This document shows, piece by piece, positions 15,115 to 35,492 of a stretch of DNA of 64,000 bases. This DNA is from Pagrus major. Taxonomy: Eukaryota; Chordata; Actinopteri; Spariformes; Sparidae. The position numbers and the translations under genes were made by a program. Below the pieces are notes generated by a model, which ran no database searches, was not told where the DNA came from, and saw only the letters and a list, made by a program, of their open reading frames with translations. The stretch lies in the NCBI RefSeq assembly GCF_040436345.1, contig NC_133235.1, positions 16,206,660-16,270,659 of the forward strand, read 5' to 3'. How positions within the stretch are numbered: the first letter of the stretch is position 1; each line of letters opens with the position of its first letter.

Positions 15115-18100
15115 CATTCAAATATTCATGAAAAATAGAAATTCCACTAAAATCCAATAAAAACTGCTGTGTCTCATTCTGCCAGTATAACAAGACATTT
15201 GGCCGTTGATTTTGAGTGGATGGCTCAAATGACCTGGGAGCTATTGAAAAAATCGGGCGGTGTATTCGCTGAAAACGCTCATTTTTCATTAAAATATTCA
15301 TGAAAAATAGAAATTCCACTAAAATCCAATAAAAACTGCTGTGTCTCATTCTGCCAGTATAACAAGACATTTGGCCGTTGATTTTGAGTGGATGGCTCAA
15401 ATGACCTGGGAGCTATTGAAAAAATCGGGCGGTGTATTGGCTAAAAACGCTCATTTTTCATTAAAATATTCATGAAAAATAGAAATTCCACTAAAATCCA
15501 ATAAAAACTGCTGTGTCTCATTCTGCCAGTATAACAAGACATTTGGCCGTTGATTTTGAGTGGATGGCTCAAATGACCTGGGAGCTATTGAAAAAATCGG
15601 GCGGTGTATTGGCTAAAAACGCTCATTTTTCATTAAAATATTCATGAAAAATAGAAATTCCACTAAAATCCAATAAAAACTGCTGTGTCTCATTCTGCCA
15701 GTATAACAAGACATGTGGCCGTTGATTTTGAGTGGATGGCTCAAATGACCTGGGAGCTATTGAAAAAATCGGGCGGTGTATTGGCTAAAAACGCTCATTT
15801 TTCATTAAAATATTCATGAAAAATAGAAATTCCACTAAAATCCAATAAAAACTGCTGTGTCTCATTCTGCCAGTATAACAAGACATTTGGCCGTTGATTT
15901 GGAGTGGATGGCTCAAATGACCTGGGAGCTATTGAAAAAATCGGGCGGTGTATTCGCTGAAAATGGTGATTTTTTGAAAAAAATATTCATGAAAAATAGA
16001 AATTCCACTAAAATCCAATAAAAACTGCTGTGTCTCATTCTGACAGTATAACAAGACATTTGGCCGTTGATTTTGAGTGGATGGCTCAAATGACCTGGGA
16101 GCTATTGAAAAAATCGGGCGGTGTATTGGCTAAAAACGCTCATTTTTCATTAAAATATTCATGAAAAATAGAAATTCCACTAAAATCCAATAAAAACTGC
16201 TGTGTCTCATTCTGCCAGTATAACAAGACATTTGGCCGTTGATTTTGAGTGGATGGCTCAAATGACCTGGGAGCTATTGAAAAAATCGGGCGGTGTATTC
16301 GCTGAAAACGCTCATTTTTCATTAAAATATTCATGAAAAATAGAAATTCCACTGAAATCCAATAAAAACTGCTGTGTCTCATTCTACCAGTATAACAAGA
16401 CATTTGGCCATTGATTTTGAGTGGATGGCTCAAATGACCTGGGAGCTATTGAAAAAATCGGGCGGTGTATTGGCTAAAAACGCTCATTTTTCATTAAAAT
16501 ATTCATGAAAAATAGAAATTCCACTAAAATCCAATAAAAACTGCTGTGTCTCATTCTGCCAGTATAACAAGACATTTGGCCGTTGATTTTGAGTGGATGG
16601 CTCAAATGACCTGGGAGCTATTGAAAAAATCGGGCGGTGTATTCGCTAAAAATGGTGATTTTTTGAAAAAAATATTCATGAAAAATAGAAATTCCACTAA
16701 AATCCAATAAAAACTGCTGTGTCTCATTCTGCCAGTATAACAAGACATTTGGCCGTTGATTTTGAGTGGATGGCTCAAATGACCTGGGAGCTATTGAAAA
16801 AATCGGGCGGTGTATTGGCTAAAAACGCTCATTTTTCATTAAAATATTCATGAAAAATAGAAATTCCACTAAAATCCAATAAAAACTGCTGTGTCTCATT
16901 CTGCCAGTATAACAAGACATTTGGCCGTTGATTTTGAGTGGATGGCTCAAATGACCTGGGAGCTATTGAAAAAATCGGGCGGTGTATTCGCTGAAAATGG
17001 TGATTTTTTGAAAAAAATATTCATGAAAAATAGAAATTCCACTAAAATCCAATAAAAACTGCTGTGTCTCATTCTGCCAGTATAACAAGACATTTGGCCG
17101 TTGATTTTGAGTGGATGGCTCAAATGACCTGGGAGCTATTGAAAAAATCGGGCGGTGTATTTGCTAAAAATGGTGATTTTTTTGAAAAAAATATTCATGA
17201 AAAATAGAAATTCCACTAAAATCCAATAAAAACTGCTGTCTCATTCTGCCAGTATAACAAGACATTTGGCCGTTGATTTTGAGTGGATGGCTCAAATGAC
17301 CTGGGAGCTATTGAAAAAATCGGGCGGTGTATTCGCTAAAAATGCTAATTTTTCATTAACATATTCATGAAAAATAGAAATTCCACTAAAATCCAATAAA
17401 AACTGCTGTCTCATTCTGCCAGTATAACAAGACATTTGGCCGTTGATTTTGAGTGGATGGCTCAAATGACCTGGGAGCTATTGAAAAAATTGGGCGGTGT
17501 ATTCGCTGAAAAAGCTCATTTTTCATTAAAATATTCATGAAAAATAGAAATTCCACTAAAATCCAATAAAAACTGCTGTCTCATTCTGCCAGTATAACAA
17601 GACATTTGGCCGTTGATTTTGAGTGGATGGCTCAAATGACCTGGGAGCTATTGAAAAAATCGGGCGGTGTATTCGCTGAAAATGGTGATTTTTTGAAAAA
17701 AATATTCATGAAAAATAGAAATTCCACTAAAATCCAATAAAAACTGCTGTGTCTCATTCTGCCAGTATAACAAGACATTTGGCCGTTGATTTTGAGTGGA
17801 TGGCTCAAATGACCTGGGAGCTATTGAAAAAATCGGGCGGTGTATTCGCTGAAAATGGTGATTTTTTGAAAAAAATATTCATGAAAAATAGAAATTCCAC
17901 TAAAATCCAATAAAAACTGCTGTGTCTCATTCTGCCAGTATAACAAGACATTTGGCCGTTGATTTTGAGTGGATGGCTCAAATGACCTGGGAGCTATTGA
18001 AAAAATCGGGCGGTGTATTTGCTAAAAATGGTGATTTTTTTGAAAAAAATATTCATGAAAAATAGAAATTCCACTAAAATCCAATAAAAACTGCTGTCTC

Positions 18101-21100
18101 ATTCTGCCAGTATAACAAGACATTTGGCCGTTGATTTTGAGTGGATGGCTCAAATGACCTGGGAGCTATTGAAAAAATTGGGCGGTGTATTCGCTGAAAA
18201 CGCTCATTTTTCATTAAAATATTCATGAAAAATAGAAATTCCACTAAAATCCAATAAAAACTGCTGTCTCATTCTGCCAGTATAACAAGACATTTGGCCG
18301 TTGATTTTGAGTGGATGGCTCAAATGACCTGGGAGCTATTGAAAAAATTGGGCGGTGTATTCGCTGAAAACGCTCATTTTTCATTAAAATATTCATGAAA
18401 AATAGAAATTCCACTAAAATCCAATAAAAACTGCTGTGTCTCATTCTGCCAGTATAACAAGACATTTGGCCGTTGATTTTGAGTGGATGGCTCAAATGAC
18501 CTGGGAGCTATTGAAAAAATCGGGCGGTGTATTCGCTGAAAATGGTGATTTTTTGAAAAAAATATTCATGAAAAATAGAAATTCCACTAAAATCCAATAA
18601 AAACTGCTGTGTCTCATTCTGCCAGTATAACAAGACATTTGGCCGTTGATTTTGAGTGGATGGCTCAAATGACCTGGGAGCTATTGAAAAAATCGGGCGG
18701 TGTATTGGCTAAAAACGCTCATTTTTCATTAAAATATTCATGAAAAATAGAAATTCCACTAAAATCCAATAAAAACTGCTGTGTCTCATTCTGCCAGTAT
18801 AACAAGACATTTGGCCGTTGATTTTGAGTGGATGGCTCAAATGACCTGGGAGCTATTGAAAAAATCGGGCGGTGTATTGGCTAAAAACGCTCATTTTTCA
18901 TTAAAATATTCATGAAAAATAGAAATTCCACTAAAATCCAATAAAAACTGCTGTGTCTCATTCTGCCAGTATAACAAGACATTTGGCCGTTGATTTTGAG
19001 TGGATGGCTCAAATGACCTGGACGCTATTGAAAAAATCGGGCGGTGTATTGGCTAAAAACGCTCATTTTTCATTAAAATATTCATGAAAAATAGAAATTC
19101 CACTAAAATCCAATAAAAACTGCTGTGTCTCATTCTGCCAGTATAACAAGACATTTGGCCGTTGATTTTGAGTGGATGGCTCAAATGACGTGGGAGCTAT
19201 TGAAAAAATCGGGCGGTGTATTGGCTAAAAACGCTCATTTTTCATTAAAATATTCATGAAAAATAGAAATTCCACTAAAATCCAATAAAAACTGCTGTGT
19301 CTCATTCTGCCAGTATAACAAGACATTTGGCCGTTGATTTTGAGTGGATGGCTCAAATGACCTGGGAGCTATTGAAAAAATTGGGCGGTGTATTCGCTGA
19401 AAACGCTCATTTTTCATTAAAATATTCATGAAAAATAGAAATTCCACTGAAATCCAATAAAAACTGCTGTGTCTCATTCTACCAGTATAACAAGACATTT
19501 GGCCATTGATTTTGAGTGGATGGCTCAAATGACCTGGGAGCTATTGAAAAAATCGGGCGGTGTATTGGCTAAAAACGCTCATTTTTCATTAAAATATTCA
19601 TGAAAAATAGAAATTCCACTAAAATCCAATAAAAACTGCTGTGTCTCATTCTGCCAGTATAACAAGACATTTGGCCGTTGATTTTGAGTGGATGGCTCAA
19701 ATGACCTGGGAGCTATTGAAAAAATCGGGCGGTGTATTCGCTAAAAATGGTGATTTTTTGAAAAAAATATTCATGAAAAATAGAAATTCCACTAAAATCC
19801 AATAAAAACTGCTGTGTCTCATTCTGCCAGTATAACAAGACATTTGGCCGTTGATTTTGAGTGGATGGCTCAAATGACCTGGGAGCTATTGAAAAAATCG
19901 GGCGGTGTATTGGCTAAAAACGCTCATTTTTCATTAAAATATTCATGAAAAATAGAAATTCCACTAAAATCCAATAAAAACTGCTGTGTCTCATTCTGCC
20001 AGTATAACAAGACATTTGGCCGTTGATTTTGAGTGGATGGCTCAAATGACCTGGGAGCTATTGAAAAAATCGGGCGGTGTATTCGCTGAAAATGGTGATT
20101 TTTTGAAAAAAATATTCATGAAAAATAGAAATTCCACTAAAATCCAATAAAAACTGCTGTGTCTCATTCTGCCAGTATAACAAGACATTTGGCCGTTGAT
20201 TTTGAGTGGATGGCTCAAATGACCTGGGAGCTATTGAAAAAATCGGGCGGTGTATTCGCTGAAAATGGTGATTTTTTGAAAAAAATATTCATGAAAAATA
20301 GAAATTCCACTAAAATCCAATAAAAACTGCTGTGTCTCATTCTGCCAGTATAACAAGACATTTGGCCGTTGATTTTGAGTGGATGGCTCAAATGACCTGG
20401 GAGCTATTGAAAAAATCGGGCGGTGTATTTGCTAAAAATGGTGATTTTTTTGAAAAAAATATTCATGAAAAATAGAAATTCCACTAAAATCCAATAAAAA
20501 CTGCTGTGTCTCATTCTACCAGTATAACAAGACATTTGGCCGTTGATTTTGAGTGGATGGCTCAAATGACCTGGGAGCTATTGAAAAAATCGGGCGGTGT
20601 ATTCGCTAAAAATGCTAATTTTTCATTAACATATTCATGAAAAATAGAAATTCCACTAAAATCCAATAAAAACTGCTGTGTCACATTCTGCCAGTATAAC
20701 AAGACATTTGGCTGTTGATTTTGAGTGGATGGCTCAAATGACCTGGGAGCTATTGAAAAAATCGGGCGGTGTATTCGCTAAAAATGGTGATTTTTTTGAA
20801 AAAAATATTCATGAAAAATAGAAATTCCTCTAAAATCCAATAAAAACTGCTGTGTCTCATTCTACCAGTATAACAAGACATTTGGCCGTTGATTTTGAGT
20901 GGATGGCTCAAATGACCTGGGAGCTATTGAAAAAATCGGGCGGTGTCTTCGCTAAAAATGGTGATTTTTTTGAAAAAAATATTCATGAAAAATAGAAATT
21001 CCACTAAAATCCAATAAAAACTGCTGTGTCTCATTCTACCATTATAACAAGACATTTGGCCGTTGATTTTGAGTGGATGGCTCAAATGACCTGGGAGCTA

Positions 21101-24080
21101 TTGAAAAAATCGGGCGGTGTATTCGCTAAAAATGCTCATTTTTCATTAAAATATTCATGAAAAATAGAAATTCCACTGAAATCCAATAAAAACTGCTGTG
21201 TCTCATTCTACCAGTATAACAAGACATTTGGCCGTTGATTTTGAGTGGATGGCTCAAATGACCTGGGAGCTATTGAAAAAATCGGGCGGTGTATTGGCTA
21301 AAAACGCTCATTTTTCATTAAAATATTCATGAAAAATAGAAATTCCACTGAAATCCAATAAAAACTGCTGTGTCTCATTCTGCCAGTATAACAAGACATT
21401 TGGCCGTTGATTTTGAGTGGATGGCTCAAATGACCTGGGAGCTATTGAAAAAATCGGGCGGTGTATTCGCTAAAAATGGTGATTTTTTGAAAAAAATATT
21501 CATGAAAAATAGAAATTCCTCTAAAATCCAATAAAAACTGCTGGTGTCTCATTCTACCAGTATAACAAGACATTTGGCCGTTGATTTGGAGTGGATGGCT
21601 CAAATGACCTGGGAGCTATTGAAAAAATCGGGCAGTGTATTCGCTAAAAATGCTCATTTTTCATTAAAATATTCATGAAAAATAGAAATTCCACTAAAAT
21701 CCAATAAAAACTGCTGTGTCTCATTCTACCAGTATAACAAGACATTTGGCCGTTGATTTGGAGTGGATGGCTCAAATGACCTGGGAGCTATTGAAAAAAT
21801 CGGGCGGTGTATTCGCTAAAAATGGTGATTTTTTGAAAAAAATATTCATGAAAAATAGAAATTCCTCTAAAATCCAATAAAAACTGCTGTGTCTCATTCT
21901 ACCAGTATAACAAGACATTTGGCCGTTGATTTGGAGTGGATGGCTCAAATGACCTGGGAGCTATTGAAAAAATCGGGCGGTGTATTCGCTAAAAATGATG
22001 ATTTTTTGAAAAAAATATTCATGAAAAATAGAAATTCCACTAAAATCCAATAAAAACTGCTGGTGTCTCATTCTACCAGTATAACAAGACATTTGGCCGT
22101 TGATTTGGAGTGGATGGCTCAAATGACCTGGGAGCTATTGAAAAAATCGGGCAGTGTATTCGCTAAAAATGCTCATTTTTCATTAAAATATTCATGAAAA
22201 ATAGAAATTCCACTAAAATCCAATAAAAACTGCTGTGTCTCATTCTACCAGTATAACAAGACATTTGGCCGTTGATTTGGAGTGGATGGCTCAAATGACC
22301 TGGGAGCTATTGAAAAAATCGGGCGGTGTATTCGCTAAAAATGGTGATTTTTTGAAAAAAATATTCATGAAAAATAGAAATTCCTCTAAAATCCAATAAA
22401 AACTGCTGTGTCTCATTCTACCAGTATAACAAGACATTTGGCCGTTGATTTGGAGTGGATGGCTCAAATGACCTGGGAGCTATTGAAAAAATCGGGCGGT
22501 GTATTCGCTAAAAATGATGATTTTTTGAAAAAAATATTCATGAAAAATAGAAATTCCACTAAAATCCAATAAAAACTGCTGTGTCTCATTCTGCCAGTAT
22601 AACAAGACATTTTGCCGTTGATTTTGAGTGGATGGCTCAAATGACCTGGGAGCTATTGAAAAAATCGGGCGGTGTATTCGCTAAAAACGCTCATTTTTCA
22701 TTAAAATATTCATGAAAAATAGAAATTCCACTGAAATCCAATAAAAACTGCTGTGTCTCATTCTGCCAGTATAACAAGACATTTGGCCGTTGATTTGGAG
22801 TGGATGGCTCAAATGACCTGGGAGCTATTGAAAAAATCGGGTGGTGTATTCGCTAAAAATGGTGATTTTTTGAAAAAAATATTCATGAAAAATAGAAATT
22901 CCTCTAAAATCCAATAAAAACTGCTGGTGTCTCATTCTACCAGTATAACAAGACATTTGGCCGTTGATTTGGAGTGGATGGCTCAAATGACCTGGGAGCT
23001 ATTGAAAAAATCGGGCAGTGTATTCGCTAAAAATGCTCATTTTTCATTAAAATATTCATGAAAAATAGAAATTCCACTAAAATCCAATAAAAACTGCTGT
23101 GTCTCATTCTACCAGTATAACAAGACATTTGGCCGTTGATTTGGAGTGGATGGCTCAAATGACCTGGGAGCTATTGAAAAAATCGGGCGGTGTATTCGCT
23201 AAAAATGGTGATTTTTTGAAAAAAATATTCATGAAAAATAGAAATTCCTCTAAAATCCAATAAAAACTGCTGTGTCTCATTCTACCAGTATAACAAGACA
23301 TTTGGCCGTTGATTTGGAGTGGATGGCTCAAATGACCTGGGAGCTATTGAAAAAATCGGGCGGTGTATTCGCTAAAAATGATGATTTTTTGAAAAAAATA
23401 TTCATGAAAAATAGAAATTCCACTAAAATCCAATAAAAACTGCTGTGTCTCATTCTGCCAGTATAACAAGACATTTTGCCGTTGATTTTGAGTGGATGGC
23501 TCAAATGACCTGGGAGCTATTGAAAAAATCGGGCGGTGTATTCGCTAAAAACGCTCATTTTTCATTAAAATATTCATGAAAAATAGAAATTCCACTGAAA
23601 TCCAATAAAAACTGCTGTGTCTCATTCTGCCAGTATAACAAGACATTTGGCCGTTGATTTGGAGTGGATGGCTCAAATGACCTGGGAGCTATTGAAAAAA
23701 TCGGGTGGTGTATTCGCTAAAAATGGTGATTTTTTGAAAAAAATATTCATGAAAAATAGAAATTCCTCTAAAATCCAATAAAAACTGCTGGTGTCTCATT
23801 CTACCAGTATAACAAGACATTTGGCCGTTGATTTGGAGTGGATGGCTCAAATGACCTGGGAGCTATTGAAAAAATCGGGCAGTGTATTCGCTAAAAATGC
23901 TCATTTTTCATTAAAATATTCATGAAAAATAGAAATTCCACTAAAATCCAATAAAAACTGCTGTGTCTCATTCTACCAGTATAACAAGACATTTGGCCGT
24001 TGATTTGGAGTGGATGGCTCAAATGACCTGGGAGCTATTGAAAAAATCGGGCGGTGTATTCGCTAAAAATGGTGATTTTT
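15115..24080. repeat. Large higher-order satellite unit, copy B (~8,966 bp)
   Basis: Second copy of the unit at 6666-15114, about 52 monomers long. It is colinear with copy A for about 7.4 kb, then carries a different number of small sub-units (order 3, 5, 5 and then 2 monomers, against 3, 3, 5 and then 1 in copy A), giving about three extra monomers. It ends at 24,081 with the same CATTCAAATA variant that ends copy A, directly before the array's degenerate last monomer. Confidence 0.85.
22060..23787. repeat. 5-monomer (864-bp) higher-order repeat, two copies
   Basis: The CTGGTGTCT marker recurs at 22060, 22924 and 23788, each 864 bp apart. The unit is the three-monomer block plus two more: one with ACATTTTGCCG and CACTGAAATCC, and one with GGGTGGTGTATTCGC. 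A single copy of the same unit lies at 14130-14993 in copy A. The nested 3-mer and 5-mer forms show expansion by unequal exchange in register with the monomer. Confidence 0.9.
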
Positions 24081-24256
24081 CATTCAAATATTCATGAAAA
24101 ATAGAAATTCCACTAAAATCCAATAAAAACTGCTGTGTCTTATTCTAGCAGTATAACAAGACATTTGGCCATTGATTTCGATTCAATCGGTCAAATGACC
24201 TGAAAGCTATTAAAAAATTGGCCGATGTTTTCATGAAAAATGGTGACTATTCTTTA

Positions 24257-25534
24257 ACTGTTCACAAGAGACTGTTTTTCTGGCATTACTTTGGTTATTG
24301 AATTAAAACAAGAGTTTTAGTGTGTTAGTAAGTGCTGAAAAATCTTTCCGTCTATATATAATGTTCACTTGATGTTAAACAAGTGACACAAGCACACAAA
24401 GTCACTGTTTTATCACTAGAGTAGTAACCACACAACACTTATACACCGAATTCAGGTCATCTGACTCACATTGATGCAATATCTTTATAGGTGCTTTATT
24501 TGACAACATGTCCCATGATCACTATCTAGGACAAAGACTTATTCAGGAGGGGCTCATCTATCATGAATGCATGGGGTTGTGTGTGTGTGTGTGTGTGGAT
24601 AGTGGATAGCTCAGTCTTCACTTTGACTAATGTAGTAACAGCTGCATACCAATAGAGGTCACTTTTCTGTCTCTTCTATAGCACCTTCAGTCTTCACTGA
24701 GTGGTTAAAAATGTGTGTGACCTTCTTAAAGGTAGTGACATCTTAACCTCATTATTGTTTGAGCAGCAAAGTTGAGACAAAATCTGTTTAATTTACAGGA
24801 GCAACCTCGAGGTAAAATAATTATAATAATAATAAGAAGAAGAAGAAGAAGAAAAAGAATAAAACATTTTAAAAAATGGGCGTACAGATATATTTACACA
24901 GTCGTTCTCATACCATCATAAAGCTGCTGTACTGTAGTTCAGATCAGGATAAAGTCACTTTTTGGTTGTAGAAGGAGTTGGAGTAGCAGGGGGAAAAAAC
25001 AGAATTAATCCTTCTCCGGAGAGCAAATACCGCAAAGAAGTTCTGTTTGAAGAGGAGAGGATTAATCTAATTGCTCCATATCGATTTACATCTGTCGGGA
25101 GGAAACAATCGTGATCATTAACTGAGACCCAAATTCATAAAAACAGACGCAACTCATCATCAAGGTCACTTGAGGTGGTCTCCTGACAATCGCATGCTGC
25201 CATCGGTGTGAGTATGCATGTGAATGAGGGGAAAACTGTGAAGTAACGCAGTTAATTTACCTTAGTAGTAAGAAAAAAATGCTTATATTATTATATATAC
25301 TTTATCGTACTATATAGATTTCAAAATTGATTCTGTCAACCTTGTGTTGCAGTCTAATGAACATTGTTCCACTGTTGTGCTTTACATCATAAACCCACAC
25401 TTATAACACAAAACTTAAAATACAATTAGGACAATATAGTTATGTAAAAAAAACTTTATTTTTAACCCTAAAAGTAGCCCAAGAATAATATTGAGTTTGT
25501 TTTAGTGTGTGGACTGGTTGAATATGCACTACAG
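24257..25534. other. Non-repetitive flank of the satellite; microsatellites only
   Basis: No gene is recognised. The stretch holds a short (GT)n at about 24,575-24,597 and an (AAT/AAG)n tract at about 24,822-24,859, otherwise AT-rich unique-looking sequence. Confidence 0.6.
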
Positions 25535-25967
25535 CAGGGATGCCTAAACAAAGGCAAGTCAGATATAACCCTCTCATGACTCATTTTCTAAATCTGTTTT
25601 AAATCATTTTATCTCTTGTGTTTATGACTCAAGAAATATGTGAAAATACATTTCGTCTGTATTGTTTTCTTCATTTTCAAGTTCCTGCATTTGTTTCTCA
25701 CTTGCCTCTGTGAGCTTGAATCTGTGATTCAAAGTTGATTGATGGATGTCCTGCACAAAGTGTCACTCTGCCTGCCGTGCTCAGAATATAAAAAAGAATC
25801 CATAATTACAGATCCTCCATATCTAAAGAGCACTTTTACCTAAAACTTTTACCTCAAACAGCATAAACAGTAATTCATATTTTGTCTCCTTTCTTTGATT
25901 TGGTGGGCCAAATCAAACCTTATGGAGGGTTAACTTTGGCCCGCAAGCCCCACTTTGGGCAGCCCTG
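25535..25967. mobile_element. hAT-like non-autonomous DNA transposon (433 bp)
   Basis: The left end CAGGGATGCCTAAA and the reverse complement of the right end, CAGGGCTGCCCAAA, are matching terminal inverted repeats of the CAGGG type usual in hAT elements. The element is flanked by CACTACAG on the left and CACTAGAG on the right, an 8-bp target duplication with one mismatch, as expected of hAT. A GGCCCGC motif lies near the right end. There is no transposase frame, so it is a non-autonomous copy; the mismatched duplication suggests some age. Confidence 0.8.
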
Positions 25968-27006
25968 CACTAGAGGACATCAGTGTATGACTTGACACTG
26001 TCTAAATAATTTTTCTACGCCATATTATGTGTTACTTGACCATCCATTAAAATCTTTACTTTTATTTACCCAAAAATCCTTGTTTGAACGACGCATACCT
26101 CTATGGCTTCATACACCTGCTTCAACAACAAGTACAATTTTAAGCTTCTTAGATTTATTGGGAATCATGGCATCGGTTAAAAGGTCCACATGATGATGTT
26201 TTAATCAATTATGTAACCTCTTATTTTTTTTCTTCATGGCATGTTACAGTAACAATAACAACATATTTGTAACAAAATAATCCAAACTCAAATGTCCTCA
26301 TACAAGATTTCTGAGCTTTAATTACATATACATGTTTGTATATTGGCTTGAGTCATTTGTTCAAGCCAAAGCAATAGTCCACATTAACTCTATTTTTAGA
26401 AGCTATTTTCAATCAGACGGTTTTTTTCCCCAGTGCTTCAAATCATTAGTGTCACATCACCCAACAACCTCAGAGGAGCTGCGACCCAGCAGCCCTGCTC
26501 TGATCTGATGGAGTGGAACAACATTTAATCAGAGTCTAAGTCCCTGTTGTGTTTTGTTTTATTTTGTTGTTTGCAGATCTTAAGCCCCCCTCCACTGTTC
26601 TTTCCACTGACTTTACACACCTGATCCCCGTGACCTGATTGCAGCAGCAAGGGTCGTGATCTGTAGCTGAACTTTACCTCACTGTGTCAGGCCAAACAAG
26701 ATCAACTGGCCAGTAATCAGCCCCCAAATGTAGACCTGTGAATTTTTTGCATGAGCTTGTCCTGTTTATACATGACACAGCAGTTACTTGTTGTCTATTT
26801 TTAACCCCACGTTGACATTACATAAAAACCAGGATGTATAAATAGTAATATTGAGTAACAGTATCTTAATGTAATCGGTGCTAGCATTCACAGCATGGCT
26901 ACCACGTGCCAGGGGTCAGATCTGTGCCACCATTTCAAAATGACTCACTCTTTCGGACGCACACCAACAGATCAACATACACACACTCAGACACAGTGAT
27001 AGTCTC
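25968..27006. other. Intergenic sequence downstream of lrrc30
   Basis: No exon or structured element is recognised. It should contain the 3' untranslated region of the minus-strand lrrc30 gene, but I found no clear polyadenylation signal to place its end. Confidence 0.5.
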
Positions 27007-29082
<2,076 letters not shown>

Positions 29083-29175
29083 TACCCTACTTTTACTTTA
29101 CATGAGTATTTCCATGTAATGATACTTTAAGCTTCTACTTAACTTCATGTCAGAGCAAGATATTGTACATTTCAC
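29083..29175. mobile_element. Fragment of a teleost hAT-like repeat (CAGTGGTGGAATG family)
   Basis: The segment reading CTACTTTTACTTTACATGAG and on through GAGTATTTCCATGTAATGATAC resembles the interior of the abundant fish repeat seen in better form at 39,619-40,017 in the opposite orientation. Both ends are missing. Confidence 0.55.
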
Positions 29176-29442
29176 TCTTGTGCATTTATCCTCCAACAGA
29201 TGGGAGATCCCCAGGACAGACAGACAGACAGACATGGGATAGATGCCGAATGTACAGAATGTACAGTACAGCATGTACACTGAACCGCTGCATGCCAACC
29301 ATACTTCAAATTTTTATATCTGAATATTGGTCTATTATGGTGTAGTTATATATATTATAGCGTTTCTATACAAAAAGTATTAATGTGCACCACTTTCTGA
29401 CTATTATAACTTATGAACACATCTGAACACATATTTAACACT
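29176..29442. other. Short spacer, no gene
   Basis: Contains a small (GACA)n tract near 29,216-29,235 and otherwise nothing recognisable. Confidence 0.5.
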
Positions 29443-29668
29443 AGAGTGGCACTCAGTAGAGTGCATACCTCTGCCAAGGCCCAACAGTCCCCTTTTGTAC
29501 TCACTCATAGATACCAGCTACCTTAATACGTCTGATTTACGTCAAGATCCGCACTTTATTCCCTGAGAAAGTAATTCATCAAAGTTTCATAGAAATATTT
29601 TCAGTAGTTTTTGTGCAATCCTGCTGACAAACCAACAAACCAACCAACAAACAGACCTCCTTGGCGAA
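29443..29668. mobile_element. Short interspersed inverted-end repeat, copy 1
   Basis: It begins GTGGCACTCAGTAGAGTGCA, followed by ACCTCTGCCAAGGCCCAACA, and ends with a CAAACCAACC-rich run then CCTCCTTGGCG. CTGCCAAGG near the left and CCTTGGC near the right are inverted relative to each other. A second, longer copy with the same landmarks in the same order is at 62,146-62,655. No coding potential. I recognise the pattern as a common fish repeat but cannot assign a named family. Confidence 0.75.

Positions 29669-35492
<5,824 letters not shown>

Larger units (their letters stand above)
1..24256. repeat. Tandem satellite array, ~172-bp monomer, about 140 copies
   Basis: The segment starting CTGTGTCTCATTCTGCCAG recurs at 1, 173, 345 and onward every 172 bp, head to tail, until about 24,256, where the last monomer is clearly diverged (from 24,132). 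Two main monomer forms alternate: one has GGCTAAAAACGCTCATTTTT, the other CGCTGAAAATGGTGATTTTTTG, at the same place. Length variants of 170 bp lack a GT (CTGTCTC starts at 8786, 8956 and 9126); 173-bp variants carry GCTGGTGTC. Interior copies are nearly identical, which implies recent homogenisation. The monomer length near one nucleosome repeat, the AT-richness and the higher-order structure fit a centromeric or pericentromeric satellite, but position on the chromosome cannot be seen here. The array continues past the left end of the window. No coding capacity is credible. Confidence 0.97.

Noticed and set aside
113-19528. Recurrent minus-strand open frames of 73-97 aa inside the satellite
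   Set aside because: They read through fewer than two monomers and recur only because the monomer does; 172 is not a multiple of three so the frame shifts at each repeat. No start context, family signature or splice structure supports coding.
1-24256. CRISPR-like repeat-spacer array
   Set aside because: There are no unique spacers; the whole 172-bp unit repeats, and the surrounding genes are vertebrate.
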